Part shown: positions 43,575-54,399 of the stretch, piece after piece
Numbering within the stretch: position 1 is the stretch's first letter
Layout of the letters: every line of letters begins with the position of its first letter
Source: Bipolaris cookei
Taxonomy: Eukaryota > Ascomycota > Dothideomycetes > Pleosporales > Pleosporaceae
NCBI GenBank assembly: GCA_002286855.1
Contig: NRSV01000063.1
Coordinates: forward strand, 1 to 64,000
Length of the DNA stretch: 64,000 nt
Direction: 5' to 3'
Notes under the pieces: generated by a model
What the model was told of the DNA's origin: nothing
Databases searched by the model: none
What the model saw: only the letters and a program-made list of their open reading frames with translations
Position numbers and translations under genes: made by a program

Positions 43575-43863
43575 GGATCTAAATATTGAGTTGAATTTGC
43601 AGACTTACTGACGTGTTCAAACCGCTCTGAAACCTCAGCAGCCGCTGCTTTGTACTAGAAAAAGCTCGGTAGATAGCCCCTGACAGGGAGTAGAGGATTT
43701 TTTTACAGCATATCCCGCCGCCAATTACCAAGCCACGATATTATGGTGTTCCATCTGTCCGACCTTTGCACGCGCTCTTCGAGAATCTTCGGTACTTGAC
43801 CACGGCTAATCTAATACCCAAGATCGTGCAGCATTGACACACGTGGCTTCAACGTTATATTCG

Positions 43864-44306
43864 TCAATCCAGGTGTGGTGTGCGTAATCTTCGACAAAAG
43901 CTCTCAAGCGCGAGATTCTCTTCACAAAACTGTAGATAGATGCGCTTGAGGGCTGCGTTCAAAGTCTGTGCTCCTGTCACATGTTCTCCATGCATTGTCA
44001 TAACATCTTCTGATTGCTCGCGATACATCTCCGAGTCTCGCCAAAATCGTAAAAGAGCGGTCGCCGGGTACTGACTTCCGAGTTGGGAAATTGGTCCAAT
44101 CCAAAGGGTCGACGGGAATGCCTCCATTTCTTATCAGAGAAGGTATCTGCAAGTCCAGCCGTTTGAGCAAGTCCAGCCGTCTGGACCAGTCGGATGCAGA
44201 GAAGGACGGCTCGAGTCTTCGGGTCTATCATCCCGTCTGCCTCAGAGAAGCGAGCTTTATTCGGTTCTGGACATAATTCCATCTCTTCCGATTTGCCTGG
44301 GCCCAA
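43864..44306 (-). pseudogene. Second frame-shifted relic, family unknown
   Basis: An upstream piece (MIDPKTRAVLLCIRLVQTAG..) and a downstream piece (ATALLRFWRDSEMYREQSED.. ALKRIYLQFCEENLALESFC) lie in different frames and overlap around 44130. The upstream part contains a short duplicated QTAGLA unit (CAAGTCCAGCCGT twice near 44150-44180). It is probably a broken gene; the evidence is codon-like quality only. Confidence 0.3.
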
Positions 44307-44481
44307 GGTCGTCTTCTAGCCGAGATGCATCGCAAGTGCGTCTGTGATTGCTTCGGCACTTGATGTGATCTTAAAATCTCCTGTCGAGGATCGTAGGCCC
44401 ATGATTACACGATCTGTCCTTCTCGGCTGCCCGGGCAAATAGGTCCTAGCTATTCTTTGCAGCAATACAACAACCGCCCTA

Positions 44482-44583
44482 GTATGTGATCTGCCCTGGT
44501 ATGTGATCTGCCCTGTCATGTAACCTGCTCTGTCATGTAACCTGCTCTGTCATGTAACCTGCTCTGTCATGTAACCTGTTCTG
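44482..44583. repeat. 17-bp tandem repeat, six units
   Basis: Two units GTATGTGATCTGCCCTG (44482-44515) are followed by four units TGTCATGTAACCTGCTC (44514-44581), all in the same 17-bp register. The two subtypes differ by a few transitions. There are no spacers, so it is a minisatellite and not a CRISPR array. Confidence 0.85.
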
Positions 44584-47039
44584 TATGCGCGAGCATTAGG
44601 TGCTGTCTGTAGAATGTTGGAAAGGATTTTAGTGGTGGCTTTTCCTATGCTGGGTTAGGTTTCAATGGGCTATGAGGGGAGCGTTTCTCCAAATATATTG
44701 GTATACTTAGATTCTGCAGGATGAACAGAGAAGTCAATTTCCTGCGAATATACATGACGGGGACACCTGCAATTTGAATCATGACGTTCTGAATCGGCCG
44801 GCCATTCTATCCTACATCGGTACCGAAGAATCGAAAGATGGAGCATGGATTTCCCGATACAGAAGTCGGCATCGTTGATCCGCAGGACGCTTTGTCGTCG
44901 TAAGCCTGCTTGTATTCTTTTCCCTATAAGAGTCGTCGGGATACCGCGGCACATCCTCGACTAGCTCAAAGTGGTGGATATTGCGGAAGCGGACCGGAAG
45001 CGGATCGGAAGCGAGATCGAAACCATTGGTAATCAGATAGAATACCGTAAACAAAAGGGTGGGAACATCAAAATTTCTTTTTCATTTGTTTTCCTTTCTT
45101 GACAAGCCAGGTGATAGTTAGAGGTTGCGAACCGCTGCGAAGAGGTATGTATGTGTTGCTTGCTGTTGCAAAGAACCTGACCTTTTCTTGCTGGATGTCT
45201 AGTATCCTGTCGTTCTGATCACTATCTTCTTCACAGGAGTTTCATTTTCGTCATTTCTACAAAACATTAGCTGGTCACAGATACTGGGTGTTTTGGATCG
45301 AAAGGTAATGGATGGGTTGGGGATACGCATCGCCCTAGTCTAGAGTGCATACTGCGCTGGAAAGTCATTCCGTCTCAGTTTGGAGCGCCTACCAGATGTC
45401 TAGACTGATGAACTCATCAACCTCAATATTTATGCGCGAAACCTGGTTGCAGGCCTCCTGGCACTTCCATGTAGCTTCGCCGTATTGATATGTCGTCTTG
45501 GTAATCATCTTCGGTATCGTTTTCATCCATGATCTCACTATCGAGTCCTTCATGCTGATATTTTAGAATAAGGTACTCGAGACAAGACTGACTTTCTGTG
45601 AGCTGCAGCACAAGTTACAGACGTTAGCATCGAAACCCTGAAAGAAGGATTACTTGGTGGTCCTAGTCTCAATACTTAACATACCTGCCATGCATGTCCT
45701 CTCATTTACAGTATCTGCACCGGCGTGCTACGTCTAAACATGCAGTCTACTAGTTACCGCAAAATGACGTGTTTTTAGCCCATTTGGGTATAGAGCCGCT
45801 GCATGGCTTTCCCCTCCACTGTTAATTATTAGCTAATGGTCGAAGGGTCATGGTTCCTTTCTTTTAGTTTGAAGATCCCCCACTTCCTCTTCCGCTATCG
45901 CCTTCACTATACCTATACCGACTAGGATGGATCATGGGTCGATAACTACCAGTGCTTTATACGACTACATATCAAGATGTGGGAACGTTGTGGTCGGCCG
46001 ATATACTCAGGTCGATTCGCATTGCCCACTGGCAAAAAGCCATCTTTCAGGCCCCCAGCGAAATGGGTCGACGACTGAGTCTTGCTTCTTCGTTACACCA
46101 ACGCATTTGCAAGCGAAGAGAACATCTGTTTCTTAAAGGATTCAGGGCGAGACTCCTGTCGAAGCTCATGGGCTCGAACTGCCACCTTTTTGTCTTACGA
46201 TGAGCTTACCAATTGTGGCTACAAACTGCACGTGGGTGCTTGGTGATCTCAGAACAGTGGGTCTCGGAAACGGGCGCGGCATTGGATATGGTCGTTCGAC
46301 CCTGAACGAATGGGTTGGCAAACCCTGCAACAATAATACAAGCTCAGCAGCGAGAGGTGTCTGCCTCACTCGTGGTCTAAGAGGACGATTGCGAGGGAGG
46401 AAGAGGTACTGAACATGTACATTGCGCAAGCACGCGACGTCCTACGGCCGAAAGCAAGGGGGTTCATCGGATTAGCTGCCAATAGGAGCACAGTCATCAA
46501 TGAGCGAGCTTCAGATTCTCAGCATACCGGCTCCCCAGCGAGCTTATCTTTGGGTCAAGCCAAACAGACCGAATGAGGTTTTCTGCACAAGGTAGCGGGC
46601 GATAGGTTCGTATGCCCCAAAGCGTGCGCGTCATATCCGTTTTCCAGGAGCACGTCCTCGGCAATACGGATGGGTAGCAATGGAGTTGCTTCCGCGCGGG
46701 ACAAAGAGGGCATCGATTTACTTCGCTTTAGCCGCATGCGAGATCACGTGGAGGCGATGCTTGTCCATCTACGCACAAGGACGCAAGCTGGCACAATAGC
46801 AGTAAGTGACTACAGAAAAAAGGGCATCCAGAGCACTCGAATTCGTAGGATGCTTTATGTTTCTTGGACATATACCATCATTCTCCGCTTGACATTTCCG
46901 AAATTAAATACCGGATACCGTCAACCAACTTGGAACGCGAGTCGGCACAGTTCCCTTTCAATGCCAACAACTGCAAATCGGACCACTCAACAACGTCTCC
47001 CGATATGTCACCCAAATTCCATCCCGCCAATTTGTCCAT
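44584..47039. other. Gene-poor DNA with scattered short frames
   Basis: No intact gene is supported. A protein-like stretch on the minus strand near 45420-45530 (YGEATWKCQEACNQVSRINI..) lies beside another frame at 45423-45611 and may be a further relic. Other frames overlap on both strands with no domain. Confidence 0.45.
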
Positions 47040-47783
47040 TTATAACGACACCGCCTCGTTGTCTGCTACTCCGTCCGCCAGACCCCAGCAAAAGCACTCG
47101 AGTCCACAAAAGTCACATTCCCATTCGTCTCTTGCCCTCCTCTCCCCCCTCCTCACCACCTGTATATGACGCGTACCCAGCGGCGCAAAATATGCATTAA
47201 CATCCCACTGCGGCTCCCCCTCTCCCCGCTTTGTTACAGAGCCGCAAGATGACGTCCCAAAAACCATGCCCTCCGCATCTCCCTGAGTCGCAGCAAAATC
47301 ACCATGCAGAAATGTGCCCTGGTACACACAAGCCTGCTATGCCTCCCGCTTACCAGGCGTGAATGATAAAACTACACCGCCCAGCGACGTATAAGAGCCA
47401 CACGCATACCACCACGAACCCACCCCGCTTTCATCCCATGTCCTGTGCATTTGCAGATTCGTCCGTGTAGGGTTTTCGCCCGCAAACCCAAGTTGACATC
47501 GTATACTTTCCTCGCTGAAACCTTGATCCAGATTCGTACACTCCGGTACCCCGAGTTCCGTGCTAGATCCAGCATACTCGCTCTACCTGTATATATGCTC
47601 GCTAGCATCTCGGGTCCGCTGATTAGTCGTTTTCGCATCGCCATGCTGCGGGAAAGCGGGTATATCGCTTCCACTAGACTCGGTGCAGACCTGTGGGTTT
47701 CGCAGCTTTTTCTTGGTACGGCCTCTAGCCATATTCGCGTAAAAACAGTAAAAGAGGGAAAGGGGAAAGAGGGAAGAGGCCAT
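47040..47783 (-). pseudogene. Broken small cysteine-containing protein gene, possible secreted protein
   Basis: A single frame of 248 codons runs from ATG 47783 to TAA 47042-47040, interrupted only by TAG at 47585-47583 and TAG at 47339-47337. The start MASSLFPLSLFYCFYA resembles a short signal peptide. Downstream are spaced cysteines (PQVCTES, PECTN, IRCQLG, YACGSY, ACVYQG, SSCGS), as in small secreted fungal proteins. Both stops are one C-to-T change (CpA to TpA) from Gln codons. An in-phase 72-nt intron (GTAGAG..TTTCAG) could remove the first stop but not the second. Family and role are unknown; calling it effector-like would be inference. Confidence 0.45.
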
Positions 47784-48171
47784 GTGCTTGTAGGCCAGGA
47801 ATGCAGACTTGAAAAAGTGGGATTGCGGAGTATTGGAAAGATTTATGTCGAGTGTTTGTAGGTGTGTCGTGATAGTGGTGTTTGGGAGAGTGAAGGGCAA
47901 CAGGTATATGTTATGTGAGAAATACAGGTAAGTGAACATTATGAAGGCGAATTACTTGAAGTGATGGCTAGACCAAGTCATGTGTAGATATCAAACTGAT
48001 ACATCTAGGCAAAAGATTTAATTCTTTTTAGCTTCAAATCAAGCTCATGACTTCCTTTGCTCAAGCAACAGAGCCAGAATTTGTGAAGTACCAGCATCTA
48101 AATCACAGTCATTTTTCTCGTACCCACCATGTATTCACAGCTGGAACCCAAAATCCCCCCAAAACAAGGTT
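47784..48171. other. Intergenic, 3' flank of GAL1
   Basis: AT-rich sequence with no gene; it contains the GAL1 3' end and the upstream region of the broken cysteine-containing gene. Confidence 0.5.
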
Positions 48172-49821
48172 CTAAGCAAGTTTCTCACCCGTAATCTTAA
48201 ACAGCATACTGCCACTTCCTGGCTCACTAACCACAATAGCCTGAGCCAACTTCTCCTCTGTAATATCCGGAAACTTCTTCTTATAATACTTCTCGACCCA
48301 AGCCTTCTTCACAGCCTCGACCTTATCCTTGGGCACAAGATGGACACTGCATCCACCCCAGCCCGCTCCTGTCAGCCGGCTACCACACGAGCCCGCAGTA
48401 CGCGCCAAGTCGCACAGCTCGTCTAGCTCTGGACAGCTGCAGTCGTAAATCTCGCGACACGAGTCCTGGGTTGTGTTCATGAGGTCGCCCAGGGATTGTA
48501 GGTAGTCCTTGTCTTTTGAGGGCGGGGAAGCGAGGAGCGAGCGGAACTTGATGACGCGAAGGGCTTCTGTGAAGACGTGCAGGGCGCGCTGGCGGAGCAT
48601 GAATTTCTCGGCACGGACGGGGAATTTGGACATGTAGCGCTGGTTTAGCTCATCGACGGAGATGCCGAGTAGGCCGCTGATTTGTTCCCGGGTATAGCCA
48701 TCTTCTTGTGGGAGATAGTTTTCTGTGTGCTGGATCAACTTGGTGAGTTGGGTCTCAAACTCCGAGACGGAGATTTTGGTGTTGTCGGCTACGCCCTCTT
48801 TGTCCTCGAAGTAGGTATCGTGGAAGCCGCGTAGACTGACTCCTAGTGGTGAGGAATCTGTTGGAAGAGCCTTCTTCAGACCAAATGCCTTTGCTAGGAA
48901 AACTGCTGCTAGAGTGCATTCTACTACGCGCAGATTATAGCAGACTGGAGCTGTGACATGCTTGTCTGCTGCGACGAAACTTTGAGCTGTGACAAAAGCG
49001 AGCTCTGGGTCGGTTTTTGGGAATTCAATGTTTGTGCACTTGAGGCTAGGTTTGAATGAAACATAGAGGGCAGAGCCGCGCAGAGAAAAGACTGATGCTG
49101 CTTGATCCATGCTGAAACGCGTTAGTTATGAAGACAACGAACCGAGGTGTTTGCTTACCCTCCGGAGTTCACACCGACTGAACGCTCAGATACAATTGCA
49201 AGCTCGCACAACTCAGTCTTGTCAATGTTTTGTTCGCCATTCGCGCTTAGCACAGCCAATGCACTCGTGCAGACAACGGAGGCCGAACTTGAGAGACCAC
49301 CACCACTTGGGACAGTTCCGTCGCATACAATATCCATTCCGACTGACGTGAATCTACCGCGCTTCTTCTGCAGAAGCTGAGTTATACCCTTGAGACCGGA
49401 CTTGAAGTAGTTGGTCCACTCATGTTCTGTCGCATCAATCGGAATTTCTCCCTCAGGGATGTCGAACTCGCGCGTGGGGAATTTCTCTGAGTTGAGGTTC
49501 GCAATACATACACGAGGCTTCTTATCGGACGGTCGGACGGCAACTGCCATTATAAAATCGGGTGTGATGGCCATTGGCAGTACCTCGTATAGGGAATAGT
49601 CAATGTGCTATATATCGTGAGTCGCAAATCATATAAAGGTTTACCATGGTGTTTACCTCGCCAATAATATTCACACGACCGGGACTCCGGGCGACGAAGT
49701 CAGCCTGCTTACCGTAGAGGTCTTTAAATCTAGCTAGCAAGCTGTCCCATCGCTTGGTCTCGACTGGGAGCGCGTCTTCTGGGTAAATGTCGCGTAACGA
49801 CGATGCCATTGGAACTTCCAT
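48172..49821 (-). CDS. GAL1: Galactokinase, 517 aa, three exons
   Basis: Phosphorylates D-galactose with ATP at C-1, the entry to the Leloir pathway in the cytosol. Exons are 49821-49657, 49607-49159 and 49111-48172; donors are GTAAAC and GTAAGC with a CTAAC branch in the second intron. The galactokinase signature GRVNIIGEHIDYS spans the first splice junction (about 48-60). The GHMP ATP-binding loop PSGGGLSSSASVV is at about 155-167, and the C-terminal GHMP motif GSRLTGAGWGGCSVHLV is near the end. Length is close to yeast Gal1. No GAL cluster is nearby. The first Met (49821) or the second (MASSLRD, 49809) could be used. Confidence 0.95.
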
Positions 49822-49922
49822 GTTGACAAATGCGGACGTGGTTCGATGGGCAATCTGAACGGCAAAAAAGAAAATTCAGAGAAAATCAGGCAACAAAAAG
49901 ATTGAAAAACAGGGAAGAGGAT

Positions 49923-50255
49923 TCAATTTGAATTCGCGGAGAGTCGCAAGATCTCACAGACGGGCGCAGCGGGGTCCAACTGACGACAAGTGGGGTCCCC
50001 AAGCTTAGCCATTTCGAGAAGTGCATCCGACGACACCAAATCCGGTCCGTTGACTGCATCAAGCTGCAGGTACCGTCTTAGTTCCGATGGCGCACTCTTC
50101 TCCAGGGTACAAGCCACAAGGCTGATCAGCTGCCAGTGCAAGCGCCATTGATGGCCACTGGACTCTAGATCTACAGAGCAGACAGTTGTTACAACTTCGC
50201 TTTCAAAGACGTCGGACATGTCCAGATGGTCAAAATTCGCCAGTGTCCGATGCAT
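49923..50255 (-). CDS. Unrecognised small protein, 110 aa
   Basis: The frame starts with ATG 50255 (MHRTLANFDHLDMSDVFESE..) and ends ..CEILRLSANSN. The frame is open further upstream but has no ATG there. Composition looks protein-like (helical, Leu- and Ser-rich, several Cys), with no domain I know. It lies only 101 bp upstream of GAL1 on the same strand, so it could belong to the GAL1 leader or be an independent short gene. Low certainty. Confidence 0.4.
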   Translation of the reverse strand: MHRTLANFDHLDMSDVFESEVVTTVCSVDLESSGHQWRLHWQLISLVACTLEKSAPSELRRYLQLDAVNGPDLVSSDALLEMAKLGDPTCRQLDPAAPVCEILRLSANSN

Positions 50256-50388
50256 TGCACATGCGAATGCTGAGTTGACTTGGGCCGAGCGTGCCAGTGT
50301 CGCCAAATGTCGAGGTAGAAATATCCAAGGTGCGAAAAGTCGAAGTAGATGCTTTTCCTATTTTTTTCCTATTTGGTGGAATATGTGC

Positions 50389-51160
50389 TTAGCCCAGACC
50401 TCGTCCCCGGCCACGCAGTCCCCGCCCTATGCCACTGCCAGCTCTGCCCCTAGTAGAATCGCTGCGGCTGATACCTCTTCCTCCTTGTCCACCCACTCCG
50501 ACATAATTGCCTGTAGATGATGTCGAAGCACCCCGCGGTCGGCCCCTGCCCCTACCACGCGTGCCTGGTTTTGCTGCAGCTTCGGCCCTTTGACGGTCTT
50601 CTTCAATTTTCTTTGCTGCGGCTTCTCTCCGTGCCTGCTCTTCAGCTGCGCGACGTTGTGCAGCCTGTTGGCGGTACGTTTGCTCTTCCTCAATATCAAC
50701 TAGATCTTGCGACGCGCCTTGCCATTGTGGGTTCAGAATAAGGCGCTGGTTGTGTTCGGTTTGCGACAGGATGCGGGTCCATGTCTGCAGCAGGGTGGAT
50801 GCGTTTTGCACAGTGCGCGCCACGGTCTTAGAGGCAAGTCAGCTGAAGCATTGTGTCTTTTCCAAATTTTTCCCTTACAGTCATGTTGTCCTTGGCCTTT
50901 TGTAAGCTCTCAATGACACCCTCAATGACTTTGTTCACGTTGCGTATGCTCTCTAGCTCCCTGCGCAAGGCCTCCCCTCGCGCCTCTTCAGCACTATAGT
51001 GGGATTCTTTTGCGCGCGGCCTGGAGTTGGTGGTGCTTTCTGCATCGCTTTCGACATCTTTTGTCTTGTTCGTTTTGCGCGCTGCGGGGGTGTCGAACAA
51101 CGCGTCGCCGTCCGTGTCAGAATCGGAGAGGTGCAGCGCGCCCAGATTTGGTGGATCCAT
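50389..51160 (-). CDS. DUO1: DASH/Dam1 complex subunit Duo1, 239 aa, two exons
   Basis: A kinetochore ring-complex subunit that couples chromosomes to spindle microtubules. Start is ATG 51160 (MDPPNLGALHLSDSD). Exon 1 (51160-50879) and exon 2 (50826-50389) are joined by a 52-nt intron (GTAAGG, CTGAC branch, CTCTAAG). The conserved Duo1 helix is ALRRELESIRNVNKVIEGVIESLQKAKDNM (about 64-93), continuing after the junction with NASTLLQTWTRILSQTEHNQRLIL and WQGASQD. The C-terminus is a Glu/Arg/Ala coiled coil followed by RG-rich repeats (RGRGRGRPRG, GRGLRGRGRG). The fungal-specific family fits the window. Confidence 0.92.
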
Positions 51161-51676
51161 TCTGTGTAGGTTTGCTTTCGTGTTCCCAAAAGAACAGAAC
51201 ACGTAGAACTGTTCGAGCTGGCAGGGTTTCAGACGAGTTGACAGGTGTTTGGCGTGTTTGACGTATTTGGGTTGGCGGGGCAGGCGTTAGGCGGTTAGGG
51301 CAGGCCGGGGTGGTGGAGAGTCCGGGCGTTTGTTGATGTGCGCCCGCCCTGACCGCTTTGCCAAGGAACAGCACCCGCCATCTCCCAGCCTCGTCACTTC
51401 CTTCATCTTGCATCAACCCTTCCCTATCTGAGGCAACCCCCATTGTCTCCACCCGTCCTTGGACTGCACCCTCACCCTCACCATCACCACCCAGCCCAAC
51501 TATCGCATCCACGCCCGCGCATATCGCTACAACATCCGTTGAGCCCTGGGACAAGTGCGCGCAGTGTCATTGAAGCTTCGCTTGACTTGTTTTGATTTTG
51601 GATACCCATTATTCATACCCATTGCTACACCAACATCGCAACTGCCCCCCCATAAACAAACACGCAAACACCCAAC
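51161..51676. promoter_or_regulatory. Divergent promoter of DUO1 and the 51677 gene
   Basis: 516 bp lie between start codons on opposite strands, with CT-rich tracts (about 51410-51500, CACCCTCACC-type) typical of fungal promoters. No factor site is claimed. Confidence 0.45.
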
Positions 51677-52992
51677 ATGGAGCGCACCCCCTCGCCGCCC
51701 CGTCGCCTGCGCACTCCGCCCGCACCGCACCATGGAGACAACTACGAGCCGTTCTCACCGCGTCGGTCCAGCAGAGTCGCCGCCCGACGCGACGTTCACC
51801 TTCACCACGCGCAATCAACCCCACGAGCTAGGCGCGACGTGACTCCCACAGCTACGTCAAAGTCACCAGCTGTCCGCGCAAACGCCTTGAATCTCTCACC
51901 TCCCTCTTCACCTCAGCAACTCCGCTCTCCCCGCTCTACCCGCCGTGCACCCTTGGACTCTAGCCTGCTCGACTCCGACTCCGACTGCGCTGCACCATCT
52001 TCAAGCCGACGCCTCCTCTTCTCCACAACAATGGCACTGGGCATGCTACCAACGCCAGCTAAGACGCCCCGCAAGCGCCGTGTTGAAGACGTGAGCTCAA
52101 CTGCGCGGGTCTTGTTCCCTACCAACCGACCTTCTACCATTGACGAGGCCATGCCAACTCCCCGCAAATCGCGCAAGACCAAAGATCTCTATACTCTCGA
52201 AAGCTTCGCAAAGCACATGGACGAGAACACTGAAAAAATCCCCATCTACACGGATTCCAAGGAGCGCATACCCACACCTGGTGCCCAAACCGAAGAGAAC
52301 CCGTTCCTCACCACTAAGGGTAAGGGAAAAGCAAAGAGGGCTCCACAAAAGGCGAAGAAGACGCTGGACATGAAATCGGCCAAGATGGAGGAGGCAGTCG
52401 ACCGTGACGAGGGTATGGTTTACATTTTTCGTGGCCGCAAGGTATTTCGCAAGTTCTATGACGATGCACCACCTGGCGCCTCGGACGCCGAGCAAGAAGA
52501 GAAACTCTCTGCCGATGACAGACGAATTCGTCGCCAGATTGGTCACGAGGCCCATCGCCCGCTCACTCGGTCATCTATCAAGCCAAAACTGCTGTTCCAA
52601 GCCGAGATCAAAGAGCGCAACCGCGCGAACGGTATCGAGGACGACGATGACGAAGAAGCGACAACCGACATTGAGCCTACGGTTGCTACGCCAAGCCGAA
52701 GCAAGGGCAAGAGCGTTGTTCAAGCACCGTCTCTAGCCACCACACCGCCGCCCACTGTTCGCAAATTTAAGAAGGGTGAGTTTTCCCAACTATTACTCCT
52801 GAGTTGCGTGATACTAACTTGAACTCAGAAATTTCTTTCGACTCTTGGACGCGAGTTAAATCAGCACACAGCTCCAGCAGTTCAGCCAAGTCATCCAAGA
52901 AACGTAGTGGGGAGCCGCTTGAGCGCGAGGCCGGCGACAAGCGAGCTCGAAGTGAGCATTCCACGTCTTCCCTGTCAATCGACAAGGTCTAA
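51677..52992 (+). CDS. Unrecognised, probably nuclear, phospho-regulated protein, 420 aa, two exons
   Basis: Exons are 51677-52775 and 52829-52992, joined by a 53-nt intron (GTGAGT, ACTAAC branch, ACTCAG). The protein is largely disordered with many SP/TP sites: ERTPSPPRRLRTPPAP, LSPPSSPQQLRSPRS, MLPTPAKTPRKRR and MPTPRKSRKTKDLYTLESF. A more conserved-looking core is at about 140-180 and 245-290 (GMVYIFRGRKVFRKFYDD). Basic patches (KGKGKAKRAPQKAKK; KSSKKRS, DKRARS) suggest nuclear location. The TPAKTPRKR style resembles G1/S co-repressors (Whi5/Nrm1 class), but that is a weak analogy. It is divergent from DUO1. Confidence 0.75.
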
Positions 52993-53604
52993 CAGCCGTA
53001 CGCAGCGCGTTCGTCTTGATGTTAGTTTGTGTAATTGATGGGAATGGCGGAACAATGGCCACTGTCACCTACCAGGTTAGGTCTTTGACATGTTCTGGTG
53101 CCTACCCGCTTTTGGTCGTATTTGCATAGCAAGCGTTGTTTTTATTTACCTACTTTTCCTTTCTTCTTGCTCTTTTTCCACCTTTTTTTTCCTTCTTTCT
53201 AGAAAGAAAAGGATACCCCATGATTACGAAAGAAGGGAAAAGTGTCTGACAGCTTCAAGCCAACACCTTTTTCAAGCGGCTTCTGCAACCACCCACTTTG
53301 GTGTTGCAGCTGAGCTTCTTTAATTTCTGTAATATTAGGGGGGATGCGAGGGCTCTGACCATGTCGTTGATGCCACGCGAAGGGAGGAGGGTGTAGGTAG
53401 CGTACATACATAGATAACGAGTTGCGACTCGGACGTTAGGTTAGCAGGATGATTGGTCCCTCGAGCGCCTCTGGACAGGGTCGGGGTGGATAGGGGTAAT
53501 GACGGGGAGTAAAGGCACTTTTGTAGTTTAGATGAATGTGAAAATATAGAAGTACCCAATTTCCCTCCTCCCATGACCATATTTTGCTGGAGGCGTTAAT
53601 TACA
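52993..53604. other. 3' flank, T-rich, no gene
   Basis: The T/C-rich stretch at 53130-53210 and the following sequence up to the LTR show no gene. Short frames on both strands are not supported. Confidence 0.5.
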
Positions 53605-54135
53605 CAAACTGTTGAGAATATGCGAGTCCAGTCCAGGTTGGTAGAAGAAAGCTCAGAGCCTGGGCGAGAGAATGGCGCCATGCGGTAGCCAGTGCTGCGC
53701 GTGTGCACACAATACACGTTGCCGCGTACGCATAGTATTATTATTCCATTACAGTCCTGTATCAGCCGTTGGCTATGTAGGACTTTGGCCAGAGGCCGTT
53801 CTATCTGCTTATTTACAATTTGGTACTTTGTGCTGTATTGCGTGACTATGGTGCTTTGGCCTTTGTCTAGCTAAGCTATTACTAGCTTTCTAGATGCTTG
53901 TTGCTAAAGAGCAGGTTGGTAACAGGGAGAGATGTAGGGCAGCTGGGCTGCCTTCCAGCGGGCTCTCTTAGGGGAAAGGAAATGGTACTAAAATCAGAGT
54001 TATGCGTACGCATAGTAGATACATAATAACACAGTAAATATGCCGAATAGTAGACGTTAGAACTACTCACCTTGCCACTCCGACTTAGTTACCTATAGTA
54101 GTCATACTACTAAAGGACCTAATTCTAACACAAAC
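53605..54135. mobile_element. Solo LTR, copy 2, with 5-bp target duplication CAAAC and an internal insertion
   Basis: The LTR runs 53610-54130, from TGTTGAGAATATGCGAGTCC to ..ATTCTAACA, with CAAAC at 53605-53609 and 54131-54135. Its ends TGTT/AACA are inverted, as expected. It is the same family as 27833-28079. Removing the 266-bp insertion and one copy of its 14-bp duplication leaves 241 bp, close to copy 1 (247 bp). Transition differences between copies fit mild RIP or age. Confidence 0.85.
53738..54003. mobile_element. 266-bp insertion inside the LTR, flanked by a 14-bp duplication
   Basis: GCGTACGCATAGTA occurs at 53724-53737 and again at 54004-54017, but only once in the uninterrupted LTR copy (around 27933). 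The 266 bp between are absent from that copy. On the minus strand the insert ends in ..GGAATAATAA, a short A-rich tail next to the duplication. That tail and the 14-bp duplication point to target-primed insertion (SINE- or LINE-derived). No pol III A/B boxes were clearly found and no coding part is present. Confidence 0.7.
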
Positions 54136-54162
54136 TACATTTCTACTACTAATACATCGAGT

Positions 54163-54185
54163 ATATATATATATATATATATATC
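54163..54185. repeat. (TA)n microsatellite
   Basis: A run of TA dinucleotides (54163-54184) separates the LTR copy from the next solo LTR; its last bases form that element's target duplication. Confidence 0.85.
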
Positions 54186-54347
54186 TGTGACGGGCTGGGA
54201 CAGCCCATCACAGTACAGATAGCGGGGTGCATCTTATGTACCAACTACGCAACGATATCAGCAGCTCTGATATCTTGTGCCAGCCTTTTTGGCGCGGTGG
54301 GCGCGTTGTAGTTGCGTGCGCGATCCGATAGGATCCGACCCGTTACA
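54186..54347. mobile_element. Second-family solo LTR, 162 bp, target duplication ATATC
   Basis: It starts TGTGACGGGCTGGG and ends GACCCGTTACA, ends inverted in eight of nine positions. ATATC precedes (54181-54185) and follows (54348-54352). The first 27 bases form a near-perfect hairpin around GGA (GGGCTG/CAGCCC), and GATATCAG/CTGATATC forms another at about 54254-54274. Its right edge is 47 bp from the RNH202 stop codon, so it may supply that gene's 3' end. Confidence 0.75.
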
Positions 54348-54399
54348 ATATCCCCCCTTATCTCTCAGCCAAGAACCATGGAAAACTAAAAGACGGATA

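Noticed and set aside
44482..44583. CRISPR-like regular repeat
   Set aside because: Units are directly adjacent with no spacers, and the organism is a fungus.
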